Assembly (NCBI RefSeq): GCF_017349075.1
Contig: NZ_JAFMOF010000001.1
Location: 1,922,001-1,986,000, forward strand
Source of the DNA: Streptomyces triculaminicus
GTDB taxonomy: Bacteria; Actinomycetota; Actinomycetes; Streptomycetales; Streptomycetaceae
Direction of reading: 5' to 3'
DNA: 64,000 nt
Shown: positions 1 to 8,921 of the stretch, in pieces
Numbering within the stretch: the stretch's first letter is position 1
Layout: each line of letters opens with the position of its first letter
Made by a program: the position numbers and the translations under genes
Notes under the pieces: model-generated
Databases searched by the model: none
Seen by the model: only the letters and a program-made list of their open reading frames with translations
What the model was told of the DNA's origin: nothing

Positions 1-1
1 G

Positions 2-949
2 TCGTACGCGTGGTCGGCGCACCAGCTGTCGGTGGCGCCGCGGCCTACGTTCCGGCCGATGCCGGATGACTGGATGCCGGAGAAGGATGTCGAGAGATAT
101 CGGCACGCTCCGGGTGGCGCGTCCTCGGCAATGCCCTCCGGGGGAGCTGCGGCAGCAGCACCACATTCCTCGGGAGCAGGCGCATTTGCCTCGCCGCCCG
201 TCGGCGACCGTGCGGGTTCCGTCGCTCCGACGATCAACCACCCGGGCTCCCCGGATTCCAGCAGAATCGACGGATGGCGAGACAGCCCTCCCGTCGTACC
301 GAACTCCCCTGCCACTCCCGCCCATCCGAGGCCGGACAGCAGCACGCCTACCAGCCCGCTTCCGCTGCCGCATGTGCCTACGCCTCCGGCCATTGGCTCG
401 GAGCGCAGACCGGTGGAGTCGGCAGGTCCTCACGGTCGTGTGTCACCGGGTCAGGCAGGTCGGCTCCCTCAAGGCGTCGGCAGAAGCGGAGCGACCGGAC
501 CACGCTCCGCCACACCCTTTCCCCGCAACGTCGGGGATGGCATCGTCGGGGGCCGCCCCTCACCCCGGGCCGGCGGGCAGCCGAGCGCGCAGCCTGCCAG
601 GGGCGCTGTCATCGGTGCCGAAGGGCAGGATCAACGGCGGAGCGGCTCCCCGTTGCCCTACGGCCCCGGCGCCGGAGCAACGAGCGGCGCCACCGGAACC
701 GGCCGGGCGGGCGGTCCCGGCAGGCGGTTGGCGACCGAAACCGGCGGAGTCGTTGGCGGCCGCCCCCAACCACGCGGAAGCGCTTCCGACCGAACGTTCA
801 CACCGGGCGGAGCAGGGCTGGTCCGGGCCCCGTCAACGACCGACGGTTCACAGCGCGAAAGGCAGCGCCGACGACCCGACTATGTCGTCGAGGAAGAATC
901 CGCCTGGACCGAGGGCCACCGACGCGTGGTTCCACCCGTCATCGACTGA
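2..949 (+). CDS. C-terminal part of a proline/glycine-rich PPE-like type VII secretion protein (5' end outside window)
   Basis: The reading frame is open from the first bases of the window, so the true start lies upstream; about 315 residues are visible. They are low complexity, rich in Pro, Gly, Ala, Ser and Arg. The tail (DYVVEEESAWTEGHRR followed by VVPPVID) matches, from memory, the conserved ending of Streptomyces PPE/WXG100-associated T7SS proteins. It stops where the mycosin region begins (TGATG at 947-951), which supports a shared operon. Such proteins are thought to be secreted through, or associated with, the ESX membrane complex; the disordered linker carries no catalytic motif. 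The family assignment rests on the tail and context only, because the helical N-terminal domain is not in the window. Confidence 0.7.
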   Translation, partial: SYAWSAHQLSVAPRPTFRPMPDDWMPEKDVERYRHAPGGASSAMPSGGAAAAAPHSSGAGAFASPPVGDRAGSVAPTINHPGSPDSSRIDGWRDSPPVVPNSPATPAHPRPDSSTPTSPLPLPHVPTPPAIGSERRPVESAGPHGRVSPGQAGRLPQGVGRSGATGPRSATPFPRNVGDGIVGGRPSPRAGGQPSAQPARGAVIGAEGQDQRRSGSPLPYGPGAGATSGATGTGRAGGPGRRLATETGGVVGGRPQPRGSASDRTFTPGGAGLVRAPSTTDGSQRERQRRRPDYVVEEESAWTEGHRRVVPPVID

Positions 950-981
950 TGGCCGGAATCACGGCCCACAAGGGAAGGCGC

Positions 982-2070
982 ATGCCGAAAAAGGCCAGAA
1001 CCCGCAGCAACAGAGTGCTGGCTGCCGTAGCCATGCTGCTCTGCGCCAGTTCCATGAGCGCGCCGGCACATGCGGACTCCATCCGTTCCCAGCAGTGGTA
1101 CCTGGACGCCATGCGTGCTGAGGAGATCTGGAAGACAAGCACCGGTACCGGTGTGACCGTTGCCGTCATCGACTCGGGCGTCGACGCAACCCTTCCGGAC
1201 CTCCGGGGGCAAGTCCTCGAAGGTCGTGACTTCACCGGACGAGGCGATGACGGCCGTACCGACGCGAAGGGGCACGGGAGCCGGATGGCCATGTTCATCG
1301 CCGCAACCGGAAAAGGCGACGGAACATGGGGCCTTGCTCCGGGGGCGAAGATCCTCCCCCTACGAGCCTCTGGAACCCGGGACGCCGCTACAAGCGGAGC
1401 AGCCATCGGATCAGCCGTTCGTTTTGCGGCCGACTCGGATGCAAAGGTCATCAACATCTCCCTCGCGAGAACGGCGGCGAGCCGCGAGGAGGCGGACGCA
1501 GTCGCCTATGCGCTGTCCAAGGGGAAGCTGATCTTCGCCGGAGTGGGCAACGACGGCGACACATCCAACCTGCCTCAGTACCCCTCGGCCACCCCCGGCG
1601 TCATCGGCGTATCCGCAGTGGACCAGGACATCAAGGCCGCCTCCTGGTCCCAGTACGGCCCCCAGGTCGACCTGGCCGCGCCCGGGACAAACATGGTGGC
1701 CCCGTGCACAGACGGCACCAGCGGCCTCTGTATCGGCGACGGCACAAGTGACGCCACCGCCCTGGCCTCCGCATCCGCGGCCCTGGTCTGGTCCGCGCAC
1801 CCCGACTGGACGGCGAACCAGGTCCTGCGCGTCCTCATCAACACCGCCGGCGGCCCCAAGAGCGGCGAGAAGCGCAGCGACAGCCTCGGCTACGGCGTCG
1901 TCCGCCCCCGCATCGCCCTGCAGAACCCCGGCGACCCCGGCCCCCGGACGTCAGCCCCCTCCCCGAACTGGCCGCAGCCCCCGCGGCGAAGCCGAGCGCC
2001 GGCACGAAGGCGACGGCCGCCGACGACAACGGCAGCGGCACCGGCCCCCTCTCGACCCGCACCACCGTGA
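982..2070 (+). CDS. mycP: Type VII secretion-associated serine protease mycosin, truncated by a frameshift
   Basis: Subtilisin-family (S8) protease of ESX systems, normally membrane-anchored outside the cytoplasmic membrane. Residues 1-31 form a Sec signal peptide (KKARTRSNR, a hydrophobic core, APAHA cleavage site). The triad is visible: D64 in VIDSGVD, H98 in GHGSR, S256 in GTSDATA, with oxyanion N190 in GVGNDG. I chose ATG 982 because AGGGAAGG precedes it and the signal peptide then begins at once; ATG 949, overlapping the previous stop as TGATG, is the alternative. As read, the frame ends at 2070 with an Arg/Pro-rich tail. The usual C-terminal transmembrane anchor is encoded one frame over, up to 2165, so a one-base loss in the C run at 1941-1945 has detached it. 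The corrected protein would be 394 residues. Confidence 0.85.
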   Translation: MPKKARTRSNRVLAAVAMLLCASSMSAPAHADSIRSQQWYLDAMRAEEIWKTSTGTGVTVAVIDSGVDATLPDLRGQVLEGRDFTGRGDDGRTDAKGHGSRMAMFIAATGKGDGTWGLAPGAKILPLRASGTRDAATSGAAIGSAVRFAADSDAKVINISLARTAASREEADAVAYALSKGKLIFAGVGNDGDTSNLPQYPSATPGVIGVSAVDQDIKAASWSQYGPQVDLAAPGTNMVAPCTDGTSGLCIGDGTSDATALASASAALVWSAHPDWTANQVLRVLINTAGGPKSGEKRSDSLGYGVVRPRIALQNPGDPGPRTSAPSPNWPQPPRRSRAPARRRRPPTTTAAAPAPSRPAPP

Positions 2071-2165
2071 TCGCGGCCGCCGTCACCGCCGTCGCACTGG
2101 CGGTCGCGGTCCCCACGCTCATCACCCGTCGCCGCCGCCGCAAGCCCCTGCCCGGCCAGGGCTGA
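1941..2165 (+). other. Displaced mycosin C-terminus (membrane anchor) after a one-base shift in a C5 run
   Basis: If the run of five C at 1941-1945 had six, the mycosin frame would read on through SPLPELAAAPAAKPSAG, a low-complexity linker, a hydrophobic span (TVIAAAVTAVALAVAVPTL), a basic RRRRRK stop-transfer cluster and a TGA at 2163-2165. That is the standard mycosin C-terminal architecture. The shift is either a sequencing indel or a real mutation releasing the protease from the membrane. Confidence 0.8.
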
Positions 2166-2203
2166 CCCGCACCCCTACCCCACCCCTTCCGAAGGCCAAC
2201 CCG

Positions 2204-2644
2204 ATGCCGCATGCCCTCTTGAGCGAGATCGACGCGATGTACGCACAACAGCCCAACCCAGCGGCGTTGCTGGGCGAGTTCCGCCGCACCGCGGTGCTGG
2301 TCCCCCTGGACGAGGCCGGCGGGCTGTGGTCCGTCGAGATGGACGGCATCCGCTGGGTGTGCGCGTTCACGGACGAGACGGCCCTGGCGAGGTTCGCGCT
2401 GGCGCATGGGCTGAGGGCCGACGCGTCGTGGGAGTACCGCTCGGTGCTGGGCGCGCGCCTGCTGGACGTAGTGGTTCCGGCGGTCGCCGGGCCCGCCGGT
2501 GTGGCGCTGAACGTGGGTGGCGAGCGCCCCGCGCTGTTCCCGCCCGTACGCGGAATCGTCCCGGACGAGGTGGCGCTGGACGCGCTGGACACCCCGACGA
2601 ATCGTTTCGCCATCATCGCCACCAAGGAGAACGCACAGCCGTGA
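2204..2644 (+). CDS. SseB-like protein in the T7SS locus
   Basis: 146 residues, cytosolic, no signal peptide. The core (FRRTAVLVPLDEAGGLWS, then RWVCAFTDETALARFA and later YRSVLGARLLDVVVPAVAGP) has the pattern of SseB N-terminal-type domains, small alpha/beta proteins often found near actinobacterial T7SS genes. The start ATG 2204 lies 39 bases after the restored mycosin stop, with GAAGG about 8 bases upstream. The stop overlaps the GTG of the next gene (GTGA at 2641-2644), implying translational coupling. Function is unknown; a chaperone or adaptor role for the secreted effector is inference from context only. Confidence 0.75.
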   Translation: MPHALLSEIDAMYAQQPNPAALLGEFRRTAVLVPLDEAGGLWSVEMDGIRWVCAFTDETALARFALAHGLRADASWEYRSVLGARLLDVVVPAVAGPAGVALNVGGERPALFPPVRGIVPDEVALDALDTPTNRFAIIATKENAQP

Positions 2645-3210
2645 GCGACCACGGGGGCATACACGCCGGCAAGGACGCCCTGGACGGCGTCACCAAGGGC
2701 ATCAACGCCGCGATCGGCGAACTCAAAGAACTCGGCACCGCCGGCTCCGCCGCCGTCGGCCGCGGCTTCGAGGACCTCGCGCTGTCCGGCATGGAGACGG
2801 GCCACGACGGCCTGACGGCCGCCTTCAAGACGTTCTGTGAGCGGTGGGAGTGGGGCGTGCGGGCGCTGGTGCACGACGGCAGCCAGTTCGCGGAGCGCGT
2901 GGGCCTGGCGGCGGGTTACTACCACGAGGGCGACCAGTACGTGAAGGACACGGTCAAGGTGGTCGCCAACGCGGCCTTCGGCAACCCGCACCTGACGGAG
3001 GAGCAGGTGGAGGGGATGCGCATGAAGGACGTACTGGCCGACAACCCGTACACGCAGGTCCGTGACGCCGACTACAGCAAGAAGTCGTTCGCGAAGGCGG
3101 CCGAGCACGCCGAGGAGACGTGGTCGCGGACGAAGGACGACGTGGGCAAGGCCCCGAACGCGGCGGGGCTGGCGGTCCGCCTGGGCAGCAAGATCGAGGA
3201 CTACGGCTGA
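2641..3210 (+). CDS. Small helical T7SS-associated protein upstream of the RHS effector
   Basis: 189 residues, predicted almost entirely helical (Ala, Glu, Lys and Asp rich) with no transmembrane segment and no signal peptide. It starts with GTG overlapping the previous stop, and its own stop overlaps the ATG of the RHS gene (TGATG at 3208-3212). It is therefore locked between two coupled genes. Size, helicity and position resemble WXG100/LXG-type partner proteins that pair with large T7SS effectors, and an FCERWEWG stretch contains a W-x-W but no clean W-x-G. I infer a co-secreted partner or chaperone of the RHS toxin. No family motif is decisive. Confidence 0.7.
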   Translation: MSDHGGIHAGKDALDGVTKGINAAIGELKELGTAGSAAVGRGFEDLALSGMETGHDGLTAAFKTFCERWEWGVRALVHDGSQFAERVGLAAGYYHEGDQYVKDTVKVVANAAFGNPHLTEEQVEGMRMKDVLADNPYTQVRDADYSKKSFAKAAEHAEETWSRTKDDVGKAPNAAGLAVRLGSKIEDYG

Positions 3211-6200
3211 TGGCTTCGAAGTGGGATGTCGGCAAGGTCTTCGACAAGGCCGGCGAGGCGGTCGAGGGGGCCGTCGACCAGGGCAAGAAGGCCGTCGGCA
3301 AGGTCGTCGACAAGGGCACGGACATCGCCGCCGACGGCCTGCACATGGTCGGCGCGGACGACGCGGCGGACTCGGTCGAGCACTGGGGCGACAAGACGGC
3401 CTCCAGCCTCGGCGCCCATGTCGGCGAGCACCGGCTGGGCGAGACCGATGACCCCAAGGAGCTCGTCCACGGCGACGCGAAGCAGATCAACGCCGCCGCC
3501 AAGCACCTGCGCAACTTCCACACCGCCTTCGACACGACCCACACGGCTCTTCTGAAGGTGCGCGCCACGGACGGCTGGAAGGGCGAGGGGGCCGACGCGT
3601 TCACGGCGAAGTTCGTGGAACAGCCGAAAAAGTGGGCCGAGGCGGCCGACGCGTGCGAGACGGCGGCCGGCGCGCTGGAGACGTACGCCCACACCGTCAC
3701 CTGGGCCCAGGGCCAGGCGAAGGAGGCGATCCGCCTCTGGAAGCGCGGCAAGGACACGAACAAGAAGGCGGCCGAGGCGTACGACCGCCAGGCCGACGCC
3801 TACAAGGAGGCGGCGGCCGAGGCCGCCCGTAAGTGCCAGGTCCCCGGCCCGGCGCCCACCAAGCCGGACAACCCCGGCAAGGCGGACTTCAAGGAAGCCG
3901 AACGCATCCTCTCCGAGGCCCGCAAGCAGCGCGACACGGCGGCGGGCGAGGCGAAGACGAGGGTCGACGCGGCCGTCGCCAACGCCCCGCAGAAACCTTC
4001 CTTCAGTCACCGCATGATGGCCACCGGCGCCGACGTCCGCGACGGCGGCAAGATCGAGCTCCTCCACGCGGGCGGCGGCGTGGTCCGCTCGGTGACGGAC
4101 ATGGCGAGGACGGCCCGCAGCGTCAGCCCCTTCGACCCCTACAACCTCTCCCACCCCGCGGAGTACCTGACCGGCGTCAACAACATGGCCGCGGGCACGC
4201 TCTCCCTCGCCTCCCACCCCGAGCGCGTCCCCACCACCCTCCTCGGCACCGGCTGGGGCAAGGACCCCTCCGAAGCCGGCGGCCGCCTCTTCGGCAACGT
4301 CGTCGCGACCGTCGTGACCGGCGGCGCCAGTGCGGGCGCGGCGGCCGGCGAACGCACGGCCATAGCGGGCGCCCGCCGCGGAGCCATGGAGGGAGCCGAG
4401 GGCGCGGCGGCGAAGTCCGCGCCGAAGGAGAAGCCGCCGACGCCGGCGCGGGAGAAGGTCACCGAGGACCCGAACGACCTCACACGCAGCAAAGAGAACA
4501 AGGTCTGCGAACAGGACCCTGTCGATGTGGCGACCGGCCGTATGCTGCTGCCGCAAACGGACGTCACACTTCCAGGCTCACTCCCCCTCGTCTTCTCCCG
4601 CCACTTCGAATCCTCCTACCGCTCGGGCGTCTGGTTCGGCCCCACCTGGGCGAGCACCGCGGACCAGCGCCTGGAGATCGACTCCGAAGGCGTCATCTTC
4701 GTCGGCGAGGACGGCGTCCTGCTGTCCTACCCTCACCCGGCCCCGGGCGTGCCGACCATGCCGGCCGTGGGCAGGCGCTGGCCGCTGTCGGTCGATGCCG
4801 ACGGCACGTACACGGTCAGCGACTCCGCCGGCGGCCGGAGCTGGCACTTCCGCCCATACGATGCCGGACTCGCGCTGCTCGAGGAGCTCACCGACCGCAA
4901 CGGCCACCGCATCAGCTTCCTGTACGCGGCGGACGGCACCCCCACCGACATCGTCCACGACGCGGGCTACCACCTGCGCGTCTCCACGGACACCGGCCGC
5001 ATCACGGCCCTGCACCTGGCCGGCGCGGGACCGGACGGCGCGGACCTCGAGCTGGTGCGTTACGGCTACACGGACGGCCACCTGTCGGAGATCACGAATT
5101 CCTCGGGCGATCCGCTCCGCTTCGGCTACGACGATCAGGGCCGGATCACCTCGTGGACCGACCGCAACGGCAGCCACTTCGACTACGTCTACGACGAACG
5201 CGACCGCTGCGTGGCGCAGTCGGGCGCGGCGGGCCACCTGCAGTCGACCTTCGACTACGACGAGACGGACCGGGAGACCGGCCTCCGCGTCACCGCCATC
5301 ACCGACTCGCTCGGGCACACCAAGCGCTTCGTGATGGACGACGCGCTGCACGTGGTGGCCGTGATCGCGCCGAACGGCGCGACGACCCGCTCCACCTGGG
5401 GCAGGTACAACCGGCTGCTCTCCCGCACCGACGCCCTCGGCCGCACCACCGCCCTCCGCCACGACGACGACGGCCGCCTGGTCGCGGTGGTCCGCCCCGA
5501 CGGCCGGGAGGCGCGGGCGTCCTACGACGCCGCGGTGGGGCTCCCGGACACGGTGACGGATCCGGACGGATCCGTGTGGCGCCAGACGTACGACGCGGCG
5601 GGCAATCGCACGTCCGTCACCGACCCGACGGGCGCGGTGACCCGCTTCACGTACGACGCACTCGGCCACCCGGCCGCCGTCACCGACGCCGTCGGCAACA
5701 CGACCCGACTCCGCTGCAACGCGGCCGGGCTCGTGGTCGAGGTGACCGACCCCCTGGGCGGCGTCACCAGCTACCGGCGCGACGCACTCGGCCGCGTGAA
5801 GGCCATCGTCGATCCGCTCGGCGCTACGACCCGCATGTGGTGGTCGGTGGAAGGGCGCCTCCTCCGCCGCGTCGGCCCGGACGGTGCCGAGCAGTCCTGG
5901 ACGTACGACGGCGAGGGCAACTGCCTCACCCACACCGACGCGGTGGGCGGCGTCACGACGTACGAGTACACCCACTTCGACCTGCTCACCGCGCAGACCG
6001 GCCCCGACGGCGTGCGACACGAGTTCACCCACGACACGGAGTTGCGGCTCACCCAGGTCACGAACCCGCAAGGCCTGACGTGGGACTACACGTATGACGC
6101 ACTCGGCCGCCTGCTCGAGGAAACCGACTTCGACGACCGACGGCTGACGTACGCCCACGACGCGGCCGGTCGGCTGGTCGCCCGTACGAACGCCCTGGGC

Positions 6201-8042
6201 CAGACCACCACCTACGAGCACGACGTGCTCGGGCGGGTGGTGGCCAAGGACGCGGACGGCGAGGTGACGACGTACGCACACGACGTCGCCGGCCGCCTGC
6301 TGGAGGCAGTGGGTCCGGACGCGACGCTGGTCTACGGCCACGACCGTCTGGGCCGGGTGAAGTCCGAGACGACGAACGGCAGAACGCTGACGTTCGCCTA
6401 CGACGGCTTGGGCCGGAGAACCCGCCGCGTCACGCCGATCGGCGCCACCAGCACCTGGACGTACGACGCGGCGAGCCGGCGCACGACGCACACGGCCTCA
6501 GGCCACACGTTCGACCTGGAACGCGACGCGGTCGGCCGTGAGGTCGCACGCCACTTCGGCGACAACATCACGCTGCGGCACGCGTGGGACGACGCGGGCC
6601 GTCTGACGAGCCAATCTCTGGTTACGGATGCCACCCCGCTCCAGAACCGGTCCTTCACCTACCGCCGCGACGGCTACCTGACGTCCGTCGACGACCGCAC
6701 CTTCGACCTCGACCCGGCCGGCAGGGTCACGGCGGTGAACGCCCCCGGATGGCAGGAACGCTACGCCTACGACGAGGCGGGCAACCAGACCCACGCCACC
6801 TGGCCCACCACCCACCCGGGCCAGGAAGCCCAGGGCCCCCGCGAGTACACGGGCACCCGCATCACCCGCGCCGGCACCATCCGCTACGAACACGACGCGC
6901 AGGGCCGCGTCATCCTGCGCCAGAAGACCCGCCTGTCGCGCAAGCCGGACACCTGGCGGTACGAATGGGACGCGGAGGACCGCCTCCGCTCGGTGGTGAC
7001 GCCGGACGGCACGCGGTGGCGGTACCTGTACGACCCGCTGGGCCGCCGCATAGCCAAACAACGTCTGACGCCGGGCGGCGAGGTCGCGGAACAAACCGAC
7101 TTCACCTGGGACGGCCCGACCCTCACCGAACAGACCACGGTCTCGGCCGACCTCCCCCACCCCGTCACCCTCACCTGGGACCACGACGGCCTCCGCCCGG
7201 TCGCCCAGACGGAACGAATATCCGCGGCGGACGCCTCACAACGCGAGATAGACAGCCGCTTCTTCGCGATCGTCACCGACCTCGTCGGCACCCCGACCGA
7301 GCTGGTGGACGAGACGGGCGAGATCGCCTGGCGCACCCGCACCACCCTCTGGGGCACCACCACCTGGCCCAAGGACAGCACGGCCTACACCCCCCTCCGT
7401 TTCCCCGGCCAATACTTCGACCCCGAAACGGCCCTCCACTACAACTTCCACCGCCACTACGACCCGGAGACGGCGAGGTACACCTCCCCCGACCCGCTGG
7501 GCTTGGCCCCAGCGCCCAACCCGGCGGCGTACGTTCATAACCCGCATACGTGGGCGGACCCGCTGGGGCTGGCTCCCTGTAAGAGCTCGGTCCTCGATCG
7601 CTTGAAGTCCCTGTTCAATCGCGGAGGCAATGAAGCGGGCGGAGTGGTACCCGAGCAGGGTACTGCGCGTCCTCCGCTAGCGTTGGAGCCGAGCAATCCA
7701 GGAATTGGGGATGTCGCGGAACTTCACGGCCCCTTCCATCGACGGGGCTCAGCAACACAGACTCCCGATGTCACACAACAAGTGATCGATTCAGGGCAGC
7801 TGTGGGGACGCGAGTCTCGCTGGGGTGGGGAACCGATGGTTCAGGCTCACCGAGGCCCGATCCCTGACACTGCCAAACCAGGAAGTTTTGAATTTTACAC
7901 AACCGTGGAACCAAAACCCATGAGAAACACGCCTGGCGACTATGCGGCATGGGAACTTGGGCAGCAGCCCGGCGTGCAGCACATTCACAGCAATGGCGAA
8001 GACTTCGGCGCGATCCCGGTATTCGTGACAGAGATAAGGTAA
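3210..8042 (+). CDS. RHS-repeat polymorphic toxin with WXG-type N-terminus (T7SS effector)
   Basis: 1,610 residues. Residues 1 to about 210 are helical and contain DGWKGEGADAF, a W-x-G turn typical of T7SS substrates. A pre-RHS DUF6531-type segment begins near residue 435 (DPVDVATGRM). About 900 residues of YD/RHS repeats follow (YDALGR, DRNGH and similar), forming the beta-cage that encapsulates toxins. The core ends with RFPGQYFDPETALHYN, HYDPETARYTSPDPLGL and, near 1450, a second WADPLGLAPC, the usual self-cleavage and junction region. Residues from about 1457 to 1610 are a variable C-terminal toxin domain in visibly lower-GC DNA, which I could not assign. Start ATG 3210 overlaps the preceding stop. 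An immunity gene follows after two bases. The class is certain; the toxin activity is unknown. Confidence 0.93.
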   Translation: MASKWDVGKVFDKAGEAVEGAVDQGKKAVGKVVDKGTDIAADGLHMVGADDAADSVEHWGDKTASSLGAHVGEHRLGETDDPKELVHGDAKQINAAAKHLRNFHTAFDTTHTALLKVRATDGWKGEGADAFTAKFVEQPKKWAEAADACETAAGALETYAHTVTWAQGQAKEAIRLWKRGKDTNKKAAEAYDRQADAYKEAAAEAARKCQVPGPAPTKPDNPGKADFKEAERILSEARKQRDTAAGEAKTRVDAAVANAPQKPSFSHRMMATGADVRDGGKIELLHAGGGVVRSVTDMARTARSVSPFDPYNLSHPAEYLTGVNNMAAGTLSLASHPERVPTTLLGTGWGKDPSEAGGRLFGNVVATVVTGGASAGAAAGERTAIAGARRGAMEGAEGAAAKSAPKEKPPTPAREKVTEDPNDLTRSKENKVCEQDPVDVATGRMLLPQTDVTLPGSLPLVFSRHFESSYRSGVWFGPTWASTADQRLEIDSEGVIFVGEDGVLLSYPHPAPGVPTMPAVGRRWPLSVDADGTYTVSDSAGGRSWHFRPYDAGLALLEELTDRNGHRISFLYAADGTPTDIVHDAGYHLRVSTDTGRITALHLAGAGPDGADLELVRYGYTDGHLSEITNSSGDPLRFGYDDQGRITSWTDRNGSHFDYVYDERDRCVAQSGAAGHLQSTFDYDETDRETGLRVTAITDSLGHTKRFVMDDALHVVAVIAPNGATTRSTWGRYNRLLSRTDALGRTTALRHDDDGRLVAVVRPDGREARASYDAAVGLPDTVTDPDGSVWRQTYDAAGNRTSVTDPTGAVTRFTYDALGHPAAVTDAVGNTTRLRCNAAGLVVEVTDPLGGVTSYRRDALGRVKAIVDPLGATTRMWWSVEGRLLRRVGPDGAEQSWTYDGEGNCLTHTDAVGGVTTYEYTHFDLLTAQTGPDGVRHEFTHDTELRLTQVTNPQGLTWDYTYDALGRLLEETDFDDRRLTYAHDAAGRLVARTNALGQTTTYEHDVLGRVVAKDADGEVTTYAHDVAGRLLEAVGPDATLVYGHDRLGRVKSETTNGRTLTFAYDGLGRRTRRVTPIGATSTWTYDAASRRTTHTASGHTFDLERDAVGREVARHFGDNITLRHAWDDAGRLTSQSLVTDATPLQNRSFTYRRDGYLTSVDDRTFDLDPAGRVTAVNAPGWQERYAYDEAGNQTHATWPTTHPGQEAQGPREYTGTRITRAGTIRYEHDAQGRVILRQKTRLSRKPDTWRYEWDAEDRLRSVVTPDGTRWRYLYDPLGRRIAKQRLTPGGEVAEQTDFTWDGPTLTEQTTVSADLPHPVTLTWDHDGLRPVAQTERISAADASQREIDSRFFAIVTDLVGTPTELVDETGEIAWRTRTTLWGTTTWPKDSTAYTPLRFPGQYFDPETALHYNFHRHYDPETARYTSPDPLGLAPAPNPAAYVHNPHTWADPLGLAPCKSSVLDRLKSLFNRGGNEAGGVVPEQGTARPPLALEPSNPGIGDVAELHGPFHRRGSATQTPDVTQQVIDSGQLWGRESRWGGEPMVQAHRGPIPDTAKPGSFEFYTTVEPKPMRNTPGDYAAWELGQQPGVQHIHSNGEDFGAIPVFVTEIR

Positions 8043-8044
8043 CA

Positions 8045-8362
8045 ATGAGACGAATCGACGCTTCCAAGTTTCGCGGGAAGCCGCAGAACTACGTAGCGGA
8101 GCTAAGCGCCACCACGGAGGAGCTTGAGGGCCTGTGGGGGCCGAACGAAATAACGTGGGACGACCTGGGGCCGTGGTTTACCTTTGCCTTCGCCCTGAAT
8201 GATGGCATTCTTGCCGCGCTGGTGCGAGAGGTCGAGAATGCACCAAACCCCGGCTACATTTTGACTGCCATCGGGGAGAGTCCGCTTGCTGAAATCCTTG
8301 AGGCGTTTCTCAGAGAGTCAGGATTCGACGCTGGGCGTGTACAACGGCGAGGATTTGAATGA
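8045..8362 (+). CDS. Putative immunity protein for the RHS toxin
   Basis: 105 residues, acidic, no signal peptide, with an alpha/beta pattern (EITWDDLGPWFTFAFALNDG). It begins two bases after the toxin stop codon, the standard toxin-immunity arrangement, and shares the lower GC of the toxin C-terminus, consistent with the pair having been exchanged together. I recognise no named Imm family. Its predicted job, neutralising the cognate toxin domain in the cytosol, is inferred from position, size and composition. Confidence 0.75.
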   Translation: MRRIDASKFRGKPQNYVAELSATTEELEGLWGPNEITWDDLGPWFTFAFALNDGILAALVREVENAPNPGYILTAIGESPLAEILEAFLRESGFDAGRVQRRGFE

Positions 8363-8377
8363 CATCAGGAGGCGTCA

Positions 8378-8449
8378 ATGGCAGCAGAATGCCTGTACCT
8401 CCTGAAAGGCCCAGGCCTCAAGGAACAGGTATCGGTTTTGGCAGGATGA
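8378..8449 (+). CDS. Possible 23-residue ORF or remnant after the immunity gene
   Basis: An ATG preceded by CAGGAGGCG at good spacing opens a 23-codon frame (MAAECLYLLKGPG then LKEQVSVLAG). CAGGAGG at 8366-8372 also pairs with CCTCCTG at 8398-8404, so the stretch may instead be a weak hairpin or the residue of a displaced toxin or immunity cassette, which are common downstream of RHS genes. Coding is not demonstrable from this sequence. Confidence 0.2.
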   Translation: MAAECLYLLKGPGLKEQVSVLAG

Positions 8450-8453
8450 CCGC

Positions 8454-8921
8454 ATGCTCATCCTGGCTCTGACGCTCCTGCTCGCCGCTCCCGTGCTCGG
8501 CATCGCCGTGCTGGTCAAAGCCGTGCGCGTGCTCGTCGCGCGGCGGTTTACGCGGCGAGTTGGGGCTCGGGCGTGGATCGAAGGGGCCTGGTGGTGGGTG
8601 GGTGGGGCCGTGCTGGCGTACAGCGTCGGGGCGTGGGGCGTGCTGCTGGGCGATGCGCCTGACTGGTGTCCCACCGTGAGGTTCTACGGCGACCCCGAGC
8701 TGTCGGATCACGCGCGGATCGAGCAGAGTGCGTTTCCGCTTTCCACGCGGTGCGTGTCCGATGTGCACACCACCGTCGAAATAGTGCCGGGCTTCGTCAA
8801 TCCGGCCATCGCCGTCTGCCTCGTCGGAGCCGTCGCCTTCGCCGCTGTGGCCGGCGTGAAGCAGTGGCGGAAATCCGGTGGCAGTGAGGGCTCCGTCGCG
8901 GCAAACTCCGCACGTGCGTGA
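8454..8921 (+). CDS. Membrane protein of unknown function, three transmembrane helices
   Basis: 155 residues. Hydrophobic spans lie at about 3-25, 45-66 and 116-136. Between the second and third is a roughly 50-residue polar loop with two cysteines (WCPT, TRCVSD) that could form an extracytoplasmic disulphide. The tail is short and cytosolic. The start ATG 8454 is the first in frame. The 3' end overlaps the following acetyltransferase frame if the earliest GTG is used there. I do not recognise the family. Confidence 0.65.
   Translation: MLILALTLLLAAPVLGIAVLVKAVRVLVARRFTRRVGARAWIEGAWWWVGGAVLAYSVGAWGVLLGDAPDWCPTVRFYGDPELSDHARIEQSAFPLSTRCVSDVHTTVEIVPGFVNPAIAVCLVGAVAFAAVAGVKQWRKSGGSEGSVAANSARA

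Noticed and set aside
66..1121. Long Arg/Pro-rich frame overlapping the first gene
   Set aside because: Composition is that of an out-of-frame high-GC shadow; the other frame has the recognisable T7SS tail and coupling to the mycosin region.
3201..4556. Minus-strand frame opposite the RHS N-terminus
   Set aside because: Antisense shadow with no ribosome site or recognisable domain.
7579..8042. ADP-ribosyltransferase assignment for the RHS tip
   Set aside because: Only a loose resemblance in motif order; catalytic residues cannot be aligned by eye.
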